From Trichocoleus sp. FACHB-46 (GTDB lineage Bacteria > Cyanobacteriota > Cyanobacteriia > FACHB-46), in the NCBI RefSeq assembly GCF_014695385.1, contig NZ_JACJOD010000013.1:310001-374000 (forward strand): a DNA stretch of 64,000 bases, read 5' to 3'. Made by a program: the position numbers and the translations under genes. Below are positions 1-10,076 of the stretch, one piece after another (positions within the stretch are counted from its first letter, which is position 1; each line of letters begins with the position of its first letter). The notes beneath the pieces were generated by a model, which worked only from the letters and a program-made list of their open reading frames with translations, was not told the origin of the DNA and searched no databases.

Positions 1-2
1 GC

Positions 3-632
3 GTCCAGTTTGGCGATCGCTTAGATGCGATAGTCATTGGATATGTGCTGTGGACGCTGTTGATCTTCATCATGAACGACATCGCCGTTGGTTTACAGGC
101 AGAAGCCCAAACCGGGACGCTAGAGCAGTTATTCCTATCTCCCTTCGGAGCCTCACGAGTCTTCTTGATGCGGGCGATCGCAAGTCTCACTCTCCGCTTA
201 TTCCTGACTCTCGTAGGGCTGCTGATCATCATGGCAATCACAGGCAGTCGGCTCAATTTCAGCTTCAGTTTATTTTTGCCGCTCAGCACCATTCTGCTTG
301 GAGCCTACGGTTTATCTTTTGCGCTCGGAGCCTTGGCGTTGCTGCTCAAGCGGGTACAGCAAGTGTTAGGCATTTTTCAATTTGCCCTATTGTTCCTGAT
401 TTCAACCCCCACTGAAGATTGGACAGGTTCACTGCAAATGTTATCAAGAATCTTACCGATGACCGCTGGGGCAGGTGTGCTGAGAGAACTAATGGCAGAA
501 GGGCAAGCCCTAGATTGGAACGAGTTGGCGATCGCCTTTATTAATGGGGCTGTCTATTTAGTAGTTGGTGTATTGCTATTTTGGCAAGCCGAACGTCGAG
601 CTAAACAACGAGGTTTGTTAAGCGGATATTGA
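3..632 (+). CDS. ABC-2 type transporter permease, 5' truncated by the window edge
   Basis: The reading frame is open back to the first bases of the window, so the GTG at 45 is probably internal and the true start lies upstream. The visible part is a chain of hydrophobic helices (about residues 15-30, 55-85, 95-120, 170-190 of the fragment). A hydrophilic segment with the pattern GTLEQLFLSPFG follows the first helix, which is typical of ABC-2 family permeases that export drugs, polysaccharides or lipids. The C-terminus is a short basic tail. The ATPase partner is expected upstream, outside the window. The substrate cannot be inferred. Confidence 0.8.
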   Translation, partial: VQFGDRLDAIVIGYVLWTLLIFIMNDIAVGLQAEAQTGTLEQLFLSPFGASRVFLMRAIASLTLRLFLTLVGLLIIMAITGSRLNFSFSLFLPLSTILLGAYGLSFALGALALLLKRVQQVLGIFQFALLFLISTPTEDWTGSLQMLSRILPMTAGAGVLRELMAEGQALDWNELAIAFINGAVYLVVGVLLFWQAERRAKQRGLLSGY

Positions 633-710
633 GCCTAAAATGCGTGAAGAATCACCCCTCCCAACCCTCCCCGACGCGGAGAGAGCTTCAAGCCCCCTAC
701 AAAATCTTTT

Positions 711-1649
711 ATGCAATCTCAAACTTCTGCCCCTGGAAACCAGACTGTCTCTCCCACGCAGTTTTATACCTGGAAAGGATATCGTTGCGCTTATGAGGTG
801 CAAACTCCCCCTGACGCGTCCACGGGAACTGGAACACCCTTGTTGTTAATTCATCCGATCGGTGTGGGATTGTCACGGCACTTTTGGCAGCGCTTTGGGA
901 GAGAGTGGTATCAAGCGGAGCATCGTAACCCTATCTACAACCCTGATCTGTTGGGCTGTGGCAACAGTGATATGCCTCACGTGACTTATACCCCCGAAGA
1001 TTGGGCGGAGCAGTTGCAGTACTTTTTGCAGACGGTGGTTCAGAAGCCTGTAATTGTCGTGGTGCAGGGAGCTTTATTTCCAGTTGCGATCGCCCTTACC
1101 CAACTGCAAAAAGAGACAAATTTAATTCGTGGGTTAGTCCTATCTGGTCCTCCTGCTTGGCCTGTGATGACTAAAGCTTCTAAGCCTTGGCAGCGACGAC
1201 TCTCCTGGAATCTCTTTGACTCTCCCCTGGGGGCAGCTTTCTATCGCTATGCCCGTCGCCCCCAGTTTTTGCGATCGTTCTCTACCAAACAACTGTTCGA
1301 TCGCGCCGAAGCGGTGGATCAAGAATGGGTAGATATGCTAGTACAAGGCGCTCAAGATCCCGCCAGTCGTCATGCGGTGTTTGCTTTCCTCGCGGGCTTT
1401 TGGCGGCAAAATTACGAGCAGGCGATCGCCTCAATTCAACAACCCACGCTGGTAGTGGTTGGGGAAACTGCCTCCAGCATTAGCCGCTCTGGCAAACAGG
1501 AAACTCCCGAGCAACGCATTGCTGACTACCTCGCCCATCTTCCTCAAGGCCGTAGCCTCAAGATGACAGGTCGCAATGTCATGCCCTACGAAACAACTAC
1601 CGAATTTGTCCAAGCGATCGCGCCCTTTGTGCAGGAATTGTCCCAGTAG
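711..1649 (+). CDS. alpha/beta-hydrolase-fold protein, probably without catalytic activity
   Basis: The 312-residue protein has the layout of an alpha/beta hydrolase: a strand followed by HPIGVG (residues 48-53, oxyanion-hole type turn), the NPDLLGCGNSD segment typical of the family, and a C-terminal PTLVVVGE strand. The usual GxSxG nucleophile elbow reads QGALF (119-123), with Ala in the place of Ser. The C-terminal region where the catalytic His normally lies reads GRNVMPYE and has no His. No signal peptide is seen, so it is likely cytosolic. It stands alone between the ABC permease and the DUF3285 gene. The fold assignment is firm. The lack of activity is inferred from the missing residues. 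Confidence 0.8.
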   Translation: MQSQTSAPGNQTVSPTQFYTWKGYRCAYEVQTPPDASTGTGTPLLLIHPIGVGLSRHFWQRFGREWYQAEHRNPIYNPDLLGCGNSDMPHVTYTPEDWAEQLQYFLQTVVQKPVIVVVQGALFPVAIALTQLQKETNLIRGLVLSGPPAWPVMTKASKPWQRRLSWNLFDSPLGAAFYRYARRPQFLRSFSTKQLFDRAEAVDQEWVDMLVQGAQDPASRHAVFAFLAGFWRQNYEQAIASIQQPTLVVVGETASSISRSGKQETPEQRIADYLAHLPQGRSLKMTGRNVMPYETTTEFVQAIAPFVQELSQ

Positions 1650-1815
1650 AGGCAAAGTGCTTAGTTAGGAGTTGTTGCCTGAGCAACGATGATTGTGATC
1701 AATCTGCAAACAAATTGTTACATTTAGGCAATAGGCTGGTGGCTGTTTTACAGGTCACCCCTAGTTTTACAGTCAACAGTCACTTGAACTGGCACACATT
1801 GCTTTGACGAGCCCT

Positions 1816-2037
1816 ATGAATTCAGATCCTTTGCCTGCTGAACCTAGTATTCCGCCCGCTACTGATGCTGGAATTGACAACGCATCACCGGAAGCGGAAA
1901 CTTCTCCGAAGCCTAGTTACGTCAAATTAGCCATGCGTAACATGGTTCGCAAACGGGGTAAGTCCTTGTGGCACTTCACCTTGACCACCGTTGGTTTATT
2001 CGCCGTTCTGATTGGTTTGGCTTATCTGACCCGCTAA
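1816..2037 (+). CDS. small single-span membrane protein, DUF3285 type
   Basis: This small protein has 73 residues from the ATG at 1816; a TTG four codons upstream is the only longer option. The first half is acidic and proline-rich. The second half has a basic stretch (residues about 38-52, MRNMVRKRGKSLWHF) followed by one transmembrane helix and a short tail. This arrangement matches the cyanobacterial/plastid DUF3285 family as I recall it. The function is unknown. It is followed 43 bases later by ybeY on the same strand and may be cotranscribed with it. Confidence 0.7.
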   Translation: MNSDPLPAEPSIPPATDAGIDNASPEAETSPKPSYVKLAMRNMVRKRGKSLWHFTLTTVGLFAVLIGLAYLTR

Positions 2038-2080
2038 AGAATTTTTATCCACTAATTGGGATTGATGGGGAGACTCAAGC

Positions 2081-2674
2081 GTGCAAGTTGAAGTGAGTGT
2101 TCAGGATTGCTTCTACTCATCTGCTGAGCCTGAAAGTGCCGAGCTAGAGTCCAAATTGCCAGAACTGGATCACCAAGAACCGGATCAAAGTGGGGCGATC
2201 GCCAATAATCCTATTGCGATTGAAAAGTGGGACATTTGGTTTCAGAGTTGGCTGGAAACTTTGAGCCAGATAGATCAAGCAGATCAAATTCCGCTAGAGC
2301 TAGACCAAGCTTATGAATTGAGTTTGAGATTGACTGATGATGCTGAAATCCAAACTCTGAATGCTCAGTATCGCCAAATCGATCGGCCAACCGATGTGCT
2401 AGCATTTGCCGCCCTAGAAGTAGACAGCCCGCAGTCGGAGGAGATGCGATCGCTGCCTCTGTACCTAGGAGACATTGTAATTTCTGTAGATACTGCTCAG
2501 CGCCAAGCAGAACAACAAGGGCATGAAGTGACTTACGAATTAGCGTGGCTAGCCGCTCATGGCTTGTTGCATCTCTTAGGCTGGGACCATCCTGACGATG
2601 ACAGTTTGGTGCGAATGTTAAGTCAGCAAGAAACTCTGTTGCAAGTGGTTGGTTTTGCTACTAGAACAGGATAG
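2081..2674 (+). CDS. ybeY: endoribonuclease YbeY (16S rRNA maturation)
   Basis: YbeY is a zinc-dependent single-strand endoribonuclease acting in 16S rRNA 3' end processing and 70S ribosome quality control. The diagnostic H-x3-H-x5-H motif is intact at residues 160-170 (HGLLHLLGWDH), and the RPTDVLAF segment at about 102-109 is also family-typical. Length is 197 residues. The protein starts with GTG, and residues about 10-45 form an acidic insertion that makes it longer than the roughly 155-residue E. coli protein, as is common in cyanobacteria. The next gene, dgkA, starts 24 bases downstream, an arrangement (ybeY-dgkA) seen in many bacteria. Confidence 0.95.
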   Translation: MQVEVSVQDCFYSSAEPESAELESKLPELDHQEPDQSGAIANNPIAIEKWDIWFQSWLETLSQIDQADQIPLELDQAYELSLRLTDDAEIQTLNAQYRQIDRPTDVLAFAALEVDSPQSEEMRSLPLYLGDIVISVDTAQRQAEQQGHEVTYELAWLAAHGLLHLLGWDHPDDDSLVRMLSQQETLLQVVGFATRTG

Positions 2675-2698
2675 ACTGCTACTCCAAAGGAGAGCCTG

Positions 2699-3196
2699 TT
2701 GCCCAACTCCACTAACACCTGTGCTTCCCTGCCTATGTCCCCAGATCTCTCAACTCAAACCTCTAACAAAGTGAGTGATAAGGTAATTGCCAAACCGAAT
2801 CGGGATCTATCCTGGCGGGTTGCTGCTAATTTGTGGATTAGTTTCAAATATGCTTGGGCGGGTTTGAGCTACGCCTTCCGCACCCAACGCAACTTTAGAA
2901 TCCATGTCATCGTCGGCAGTCTAGCGATCGGCTTGGGTGCTTTTTTACGGCTGAGTGCAGTGGAGATGTCAATCATTAGCTTGACGATCGGAGCTGTACT
3001 GGCGATGGAACTGCTCAATACAGCGCTAGAGTCAGTGGTTGACCTAACGGTGAAGCAGTCCTACCATGAACTCGCTAAAATTGCCAAAGACTGTGCGGCA
3101 GGTGCAGTACTGATTTCGGCGATCGCTGCCATTTTGGTCGCGGGTTCCCTGCTGTTGCCGCCACTCCTAACCTTGCTGCAATCTACTTTACGCTAG
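2699..3196 (+). CDS. dgkA: diacylglycerol kinase family protein (DgkA/undecaprenol kinase type)
   Basis: This is an integral membrane lipid kinase that phosphorylates diacylglycerol or undecaprenol. The signature ELLNTALESVVDL and the following KIAKDCAAGAVL segment are present in the second half, with three hydrophobic helices as expected for the trimeric DgkA fold. The TTG start at 2699 is supported by AAAGGAG six bases upstream (2686-2692); an ATG at 2735 would shorten the poorly conserved N-terminus by 12 residues. The soluble N-terminal 40 residues are an extension relative to the short enterobacterial enzyme. It sits directly behind ybeY and 67 bases ahead of the glutaminase gene. Confidence 0.92.
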   Translation: MPNSTNTCASLPMSPDLSTQTSNKVSDKVIAKPNRDLSWRVAANLWISFKYAWAGLSYAFRTQRNFRIHVIVGSLAIGLGAFLRLSAVEMSIISLTIGAVLAMELLNTALESVVDLTVKQSYHELAKIAKDCAAGAVLISAIAAILVAGSLLLPPLLTLLQSTLR

Positions 3197-3263
3197 AGAT
3201 CGGCAAAACCAGCGGCAGTTGGTTAGCTAATGCATCCCTAGTTCTTACTCCTAGGAGTCAATC

Positions 3264-3878
3264 TTGATTCTTGTTATTGATAACTACGACAGTTTTACCT
3301 ACAACTTGGTGCAGTACCTAGGTGAACTTGGTGCCGAATTACCTGTCGCGGCTGAAGTCCAAGTCTATCGCAATGACAAAATTTCTCTAGAGCAAGTTCA
3401 GCAACTCCAACCTGATGCGGTGGTGATTTCTCCAGGGCCAGGTCGCCCAGAGGATGCAGGCGTTTCGCTAGAGCTGATTCGTCAGCTAGGCCCTACCCTA
3501 CCTATTTTGGGAGTTTGCTTAGGCCATCAAAGTATTGGTCAAGTGTTTGGCGGCAATATTGTCCGCGCTCCAGAGTTGATGCACGGCAAAACTTCGCAAG
3601 TTCATCACACAGGACTAGGAGTTTTTCGGGGCTTAGAAAATCCTTTGACAGCGACCCGATATCATAGCTTGGTGATTGAGCCGCAAACCTGCCCAGATAC
3701 GCTAGAAGTCACGGCCTGGGTAGATGACGGCACGATTATGGGGGTGCGGCATCGGAACTATCCTCACATCGAGGGCGTCCAGTTTCATCCAGAGAGTATT
3801 CTGACTAATTCGGGTAAGCAGTTATTGCGGAACTTTCTGTTGTCAGTTGGCGATCGCCAATTAGCGCTTAGCCACTAA
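3264..3878 (+). CDS. pabA: glutamine amidotransferase subunit of aminodeoxychorismate/anthranilate synthase
   Basis: This class I glutamine amidotransferase of 204 residues releases ammonia from glutamine for a chorismate-using partner (PabB for folate, or TrpE for tryptophan). The catalytic triad is visible: Cys85 in GVCLGHQ, His175 and Glu177 in QFHPES. The N-terminal [13 protein letters not shown] and the [10 protein letters not shown] loop are typical of the PabA/TrpG group. The start is TTG at 3264, two bases before the conserved strand would otherwise be cut. The synthase partner is not in the window. PabA and TrpG cannot be separated by sequence alone, and one amphibolic subunit often serves both pathways. 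Confidence 0.92.
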   Translation: MILVIDNYDSFTYNLVQYLGELGAELPVAAEVQVYRNDKISLEQVQQLQPDAVVISPGPGRPEDAGVSLELIRQLGPTLPILGVCLGHQSIGQVFGGNIVRAPELMHGKTSQVHHTGLGVFRGLENPLTATRYHSLVIEPQTCPDTLEVTAWVDDGTIMGVRHRNYPHIEGVQFHPESILTNSGKQLLRNFLLSVGDRQLALSH

Positions 3879-4046
3879 CACTTAGCAGTTAAGGCCAGAA
3901 AATCTTGTAGCCTATTTACGGAGGCGAATTGAGGATCACTAATCCTTAATCCTGCTCCAGCGATCGCGCTAAGCTTACCCACGAATCGCTAACAGTTGAT
4001 TGCTAATTGCGATTTAGATGCAAACACAGGGGACGTGAGGAGAACG

Positions 4047-4823
4047 ATGAAACGGCGACAGTTTATGCGCTACGCGCAGGCGGGTTTGTTGGCTGCTGGG
4101 GGCCTGGGTTTAGCTTCTGGTTTTGAAGCTTATCAAGCCCAAACCAGCAATGGCTTGTCAATTAAGTGGCTAGGGCATACCGCATTTTTATTTACAGGTA
4201 GCGGCCAACGCATCCTGACTAATCCGTTTCGACAACTGGGTTGCACAGCAGGCTATCGCAGCCCAAAAGTGAGTGCAGATTTAGTGTTGATCAGCAGTCA
4301 ACTTTTAGATGAAGGAGCCGTTGAGGAACTTTCCGGCAACCCCAAGCTGTTGTATCAACCAGGGGCTTATCAGGTAGCGGGTCTTCAGCTCCAGGGCATT
4401 AGCATTGACCACGATCGCCGGGGAGGAAAGCGCTTTGGTACTAATGTGGCTTGGCGCTGGCAGCAAGGCGGCATCACCGTTATGCATCTTGGTGGAGCAG
4501 CAGCTCCCATTTCCATTGAGCAAAAAATTCTGATGGGTCGGCCTGATGTGTTGCTGATTCCAGTCGGGGGTGGCCCTAAAGCTTACAATCCACAGGAAGC
4601 TAAGCAGGCAGTGCAGATTTTGAATCCGAAGGTAATTATTCCGACTCATTACCGTACGGCTGCTGCCGATGGCGCAAGCTGCGACTTAACTTCTGTAGAT
4701 GAGTTTCTGGCTTTGATGGAGGGCGCTAATATTCGCCAAGTGCAAAATGATGCCATCACCATCAAACCGAGTGATCTGCCCTCAGAAGGTTCTGTCGTCC
4801 GGGTTCTGAGCTATAAATTTTAG
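4047..4823 (+). CDS. Tat-type exported metallo-beta-lactamase-fold protein with a degenerate metal site
   Basis: The preferred start is the ATG at 4047, preceded by GAGGAG; an in-frame ATG at 3996 would put 17 residues in front of the signal. From 4047 the protein (258 residues) opens with MKRRQFMRY and a hydrophobic stretch, a twin-arginine signal. The mature part resembles UlaG-like metallo-beta-lactamase-fold proteins: WLGHTAFLF at 41-49, then ADLVLISSQLLDEG at 77-90 where the family has HxHxDH. Here only the Asp (D88) remains. His148 (MHLGG) and His201 (IPTHYRT) are kept. It therefore may bind metal differently or not at all. It is the last gene of a same-strand run. Confidence 0.78.
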   Translation: MKRRQFMRYAQAGLLAAGGLGLASGFEAYQAQTSNGLSIKWLGHTAFLFTGSGQRILTNPFRQLGCTAGYRSPKVSADLVLISSQLLDEGAVEELSGNPKLLYQPGAYQVAGLQLQGISIDHDRRGGKRFGTNVAWRWQQGGITVMHLGGAAAPISIEQKILMGRPDVLLIPVGGGPKAYNPQEAKQAVQILNPKVIIPTHYRTAAADGASCDLTSVDEFLALMEGANIRQVQNDAITIKPSDLPSEGSVVRVLSYKF

Positions 4824-4927
4824 CGTTTCATCACTTCTGCCAGTCGATTGATAGAGGTGTAATTTGCCTTATCCAGCTAAAATCGCAGGTGTAAGAATCG
4901 CTGAGGCAGGGCAAGCCTTAGAAGCTC

Positions 4928-6535
4928 ATGCAAACTCTTGATTTTTCCTCCTCCGAGCAGGCAGAGCAGTTTCGTCATCTACAGGCTTTGTTGTCCGATC
5001 GCTGGCAGGCGATAGAATCGTTTGATCCCAGCGATGCGGATATTATTGTCATTCCCTCCCTCAGCTTAGATCAGCGAGAGTTGCTAAAGATTCAAGGGGT
5101 ACACCACTACGAAGAGCGGTTGTTGTTCTCACTAATTCGGCTGCGTAACCCCCGGACTCGTTTGATCTATGTCACGTCGCAGCCGCTGCATCCCAGCATT
5201 ATTGATTACTATCTACAACTGCTGCCTGGGATTCCCTTCTCCCATGCTCGCGATCGCCTGTTGCTGTTTTCGACCTACGATTCTGCGTCCACTTCGCTGA
5301 CTCAGAAGATTTTGGAGCGTCCGCGCTTGATGGAGCGGATTCGGCAGGCATTGCGGCCCGACAAGACCTTTATGATCTGCTACAACTCCAGCCCCTTGGA
5401 GCGGGATTTGTCTTGTCAGCTTAATGTACCCTTGTATGCCCTTGATCCAGACTTGTTGTACTGGGGGACAAAAAGCGGCAGCCGCCAAATCTTTGCGGAA
5501 TCTGGGGTTCCTTGCCCGGATGGCAGTGAGTTAGTACGGAGCGTGGATGAACTAGCCGCGGTGGCGGCAGAGTTATGGGAGCGCCAACCTCTCTTAAAGC
5601 GGATGGTAATCAAGCTGAATGAGGGCTTTTCAGGTGAAGGCAATGCTCTGCTAGATCTTCGACCCATTCTTAGCTTGGCTCCGGGACAGGCAACTCACGC
5701 AGAAAGAGTGAGTGCTATCCGCGATCGCTTTGAGGGCATGAGCTTTCAAGCAAAGTCTGAGGTCTGGAGTAACTTTAGTACCCGCATTCCAGAACTAGGA
5801 GCGATCGCTGAAGCATTTATTGAAGGAGAGGAAAAGCGATCGCCCAGCGTACAAGGTCGCATTACTCCCACGGGCGAGGTGGAAATTCTCTCGACCCATG
5901 ACCAAATTCTCGGTGGCCCTGATGGACAAATTTATCTAGGTTGCAGCTTTCCCGCCGATGAATCTTATCGTTTGAAACTGCAAGAGTTAGGACGGCAAGT
6001 AGGCAAGAATCTAGCAGCCAAAGGAGTTCTGGAGCGATTCGGGGTTGATTTCCTCGCGGTGCCACATCACGACTCCCGGACTGAACAAACCCAATGGGAT
6101 TTGCAGGCGATCGAAATTAATTTGCGTAAAGGGGGAACGACTCACCCCTTCATGACTCTAAAGTTTCTCACCAACGGTCGCTATGACCTCTCCAGCGGCT
6201 TGTTCTACAGCCAACAAGGACGACCTAAGTACTACATGGCCACTGACAACCTGCAAAAAGAGCGCTATCGTGGGCTGCTCCCCAACGACTTGATGGATAT
6301 CATCGCCCATCATCAGCTGCACTTTGACAGCAGTACCGAAACGGGGACTGTGTTTCACCTGATGGGAGCGTTGTCTGAGTTTGGCAAAGTGGGAGTTACT
6401 AGCATCGGCAACTCGCTTCAGCAAGCCGAAGACATCTATAACCGAGTGGTCAAAGTTTTAGACGAAGAAACCCAAACCAGACCCTCTGCCAATTGGCCCT
6501 CCCAACCTCATGTGCCGATCACTTGGCAGCGATAG
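4928..6535 (+). CDS. ATP-grasp protein, peptide ligase PGM1-related
   Basis: This 535-residue cytosolic protein has the layout of the PGM1-related (pheganomycin ligase-like) family, which is widespread in cyanobacteria. The N-terminal third is a Rossmann-like domain. The middle and C-terminal parts have ATP-grasp features: VIKLNEGFSGEGN (about 226-238) as the nucleotide-binding strand and loop, and AIEINLRKGGTTHPF (about 396-410) as the metal-binding strand with Glu and Asn. PGM1 forms an amide bond between a carboxylate and an amine. The substrate here is unknown. It stands alone, 105 bases after the MBL-like gene, and converges on the protease gene downstream. Confidence 0.8.
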   Translation: MQTLDFSSSEQAEQFRHLQALLSDRWQAIESFDPSDADIIVIPSLSLDQRELLKIQGVHHYEERLLFSLIRLRNPRTRLIYVTSQPLHPSIIDYYLQLLPGIPFSHARDRLLLFSTYDSASTSLTQKILERPRLMERIRQALRPDKTFMICYNSSPLERDLSCQLNVPLYALDPDLLYWGTKSGSRQIFAESGVPCPDGSELVRSVDELAAVAAELWERQPLLKRMVIKLNEGFSGEGNALLDLRPILSLAPGQATHAERVSAIRDRFEGMSFQAKSEVWSNFSTRIPELGAIAEAFIEGEEKRSPSVQGRITPTGEVEILSTHDQILGGPDGQIYLGCSFPADESYRLKLQELGRQVGKNLAAKGVLERFGVDFLAVPHHDSRTEQTQWDLQAIEINLRKGGTTHPFMTLKFLTNGRYDLSSGLFYSQQGRPKYYMATDNLQKERYRGLLPNDLMDIIAHHQLHFDSSTETGTVFHLMGALSEFGKVGVTSIGNSLQQAEDIYNRVVKVLDEETQTRPSANWPSQPHVPITWQR

Positions 6536-6607
6536 AAAGGCAGGCAGTAATAGGGTAGTGAGGGAATGCTAGCGATCGCGCTCAGCTAGACTACTCAGCC
6601 ACAGCCC

Positions 6608-7987
6608 CTACATCGCCATAGAACCTACAGATCTCGATGGTTTCACAAACACATCTAAATTCTGCAAGGATTCGCTGATCGGGAGGGCAAAGCCCAGTCC
6701 TTCAACGCCTCGACTCACCATTTTTTCGGTCACAATCCCGATCACTGCTCCCTGCTGGTTGAGGAGCGGACCACCACTATTGCCAGGGTTAATGGCTACA
6801 TCTGTTTGAATTAGGTCTCGGCTACCAATAGTCCGAATGCCACTGACAATGCCTTTGGTCACCGTGTTGGAATAAGCAATAGGATTGCCGATCGCCACTA
6901 CTTCTTCTCCTACCTTGACCGCGCTAAGATCCGCGATCGGCAAGGCGGGAATATGGCTAACCTCCCCTTCAAGTTTGACCAACGCGACATCAAAAGCAGC
7001 ATTGCGCTTCAGCACTCGTCCCGTTTGGGTGGAGCCATCGTACAGCTTTACTTTGACTGAGAACGAGGAACCTACAACATGTTGATTGGTCAAAATCAAA
7101 CCCGATGAGTCAATCACAAAACCTGTACCGCGTCCCGTTGGCGTGCGAATCCAAACCACAGAAGGAATCGTATGGCTAGCAATTTGCTCTGTAGAAAGCG
7201 GTAGTTGCGAGCTAGGCAGAGCCGCAATTTGGTAAGTTTTGGCGGAAGTTGGAGCTAAATCTCGTCCCACAGCCTGCTGGAGTGAGGTTGTGAAACTGGG
7301 TTGAGCGAGGAGGGTCTTAAAGCTGGCTCGAATTGCTTCATAGGTGGCCGCAGGATTATCAATGCCCTCAGCTTCAGCTTGACCTGTGGTTGCCTGTCGC
7401 ACAATCACTTTGTTGGTGTCGCGATCGAAGATTTCCCACTGAATCGTTCTTTGGTCTGCCGTTTTGCTGCTGAAAAAAGAACTATAGGAGTTCAGTTCTA
7501 CTTTGGTAATCTTGCCACCCACCAGAAATCTAACGGGTTCAGACTCCTCCATCAGTTGCTCATCAAACACCGAATGTTGCTCTGATCGGCCCACGTTGTA
7601 GCCAGCATTCCCCAACTCATCCTCGATCGCTTGTAAAGCTGCATCTTCTAGCTGTTCATCCAACTGTCCAGAAGCGGTGTAGTGCTGTTGCAGAATTTTG
7701 AGAACGCCTTCGTGATGTCCCCCAATGACAACACCGGGGAGAATGCCAGAGCGAATTCGAGCTACGCCAATGCGAGGCAAAACTTCAGGATTGAGCCTAG
7801 GAGCTGCTGACCGTGGTTCTGAAGCGATCGCACTTTGGAGCTGCCTAGGGCAATTGCCCTGGGCAAGGCTCTCAGAAGTATTGTTTTGAGCTTGACTCAG
7901 CCCCGGAGCTGGAGATGCAAAGGTTGGCAACGAAAATGACCAAAGTATGAGTAGCGCAAGTAGTAGGCTCCAAAGTCCTTTCTTCAT
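6608..7987 (-). CDS. periplasmic trypsin-like serine protease with an extra N-terminal domain
   Basis: The protein has 459 residues. Residues 1-25 form a signal peptide, followed by a low-complexity linker. Residues about 72-240 form a domain that resembles periplasmic assembly or auxiliary proteins (GGKITKVE, then a strand with ADQRTIQWEIFDRDT). Residues about 272-440 form a chymotrypsin-fold S1C protease with His303 (TNQHVV), Asp333 (FDVALVK) and Ser404 (GNSGGPL). No PDZ domain follows, unlike HhoA, HhoB and HtrA, and the chain ends with a short tail. It is likely a periplasmic protease. The N-terminal domain assignment is tentative. It converges on the ATP-grasp gene. Confidence 0.87.
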   Translation of the reverse strand: MKKGLWSLLLALLILWSFSLPTFASPAPGLSQAQNNTSESLAQGNCPRQLQSAIASEPRSAAPRLNPEVLPRIGVARIRSGILPGVVIGGHHEGVLKILQQHYTASGQLDEQLEDAALQAIEDELGNAGYNVGRSEQHSVFDEQLMEESEPVRFLVGGKITKVELNSYSSFFSSKTADQRTIQWEIFDRDTNKVIVRQATTGQAEAEGIDNPAATYEAIRASFKTLLAQPSFTTSLQQAVGRDLAPTSAKTYQIAALPSSQLPLSTEQIASHTIPSVVWIRTPTGRGTGFVIDSSGLILTNQHVVGSSFSVKVKLYDGSTQTGRVLKRNAAFDVALVKLEGEVSHIPALPIADLSAVKVGEEVVAIGNPIAYSNTVTKGIVSGIRTIGSRDLIQTDVAINPGNSGGPLLNQQGAVIGIVTEKMVSRGVEGLGFALPISESLQNLDVFVKPSRSVGSMAM

Positions 7988-8495
7988 TGTGATTTTGGCT
8001 TACAGGTAGCTGGAGTTGTCCCCTAGCGATCGCACTGGCTCTGGTACTGATCGGCTCTCGGTTGCAACGACTAAAAAGCAAATTCACTTCATGCGGTTTC
8101 AGTGGGGGAGCAATCACGCTGAAGTGGCTTTCAGAGGCCGAGGCAAATAGACGCTATGAGGGTCGCGATCGCGCTAGAGGTCTAGAGCGATTCCAAAACT
8201 TTTTACACTTGGAAAATCTGGAATGTACTGAGAATAACAAATATTTATGTTTTTGATCCCACAGCTTTCACGAAATCATCTACCCGTAGGTAGAGATGAC
8301 TACCGCTTTATACAACATGCCAAAAATAAATTTAGTAGAAGATTATACTTAACCTCAAATAAGTCGTAGAGGCTCAACCAAAATAGGTTGACAAAAAATG
8401 AGTGGCGATCGCACTTGATTACAAAACACTGAGGTTTTCGTAGATTTGAGAACTCGGCGATCCGTCTCAGACCTAGGTGATACAATCTTTAACCA
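7988..8495. other. intergenic region between divergent protease and thiC genes
   Basis: About 500 bases separate the divergent protease gene and the thiC riboswitch. The short open frames here have no domain features and no good ribosome site, so I call no gene. The stretch must hold both promoters. A HIP1 octamer and a small imperfect hairpin near 8274-8300 (TCATCTACC against GGTAGAGATGA) are the only structures I see. Confidence 0.5.
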
Positions 8496-9966
<1,471 letters not shown>

Positions 9967-9998
9967 TTAGCCTGTTCAATACATTACGTCTCACGTAG

Positions 9999-10024
9999 GG
10001 GCAGGTCTCGTGCCTGCCCTTTTT
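9999..10024 (+). terminator. rho-independent terminator after thiC
   Basis: GGGCAGG (9999-10005) pairs with CCTGCCC (10013-10019) and is followed by a run of five T. The sequence starts with the GTAGGGGC motif that recurs in a larger palindrome at 22411, so this terminator may derive from a dispersed repeat. It lies between the convergent thiC and pyrE genes. Confidence 0.85.
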
Positions 10025-10076
10025 CTTTGCAGCAATATTGATGTGAAGAGGATACCTACAAGGAGCACCCTTACGG

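Noticed and set aside
8062-8256. Plus-strand frame between the protease and thiC
   Set aside because: No ribosome site, no domain, and it lies in the likely promoter region.
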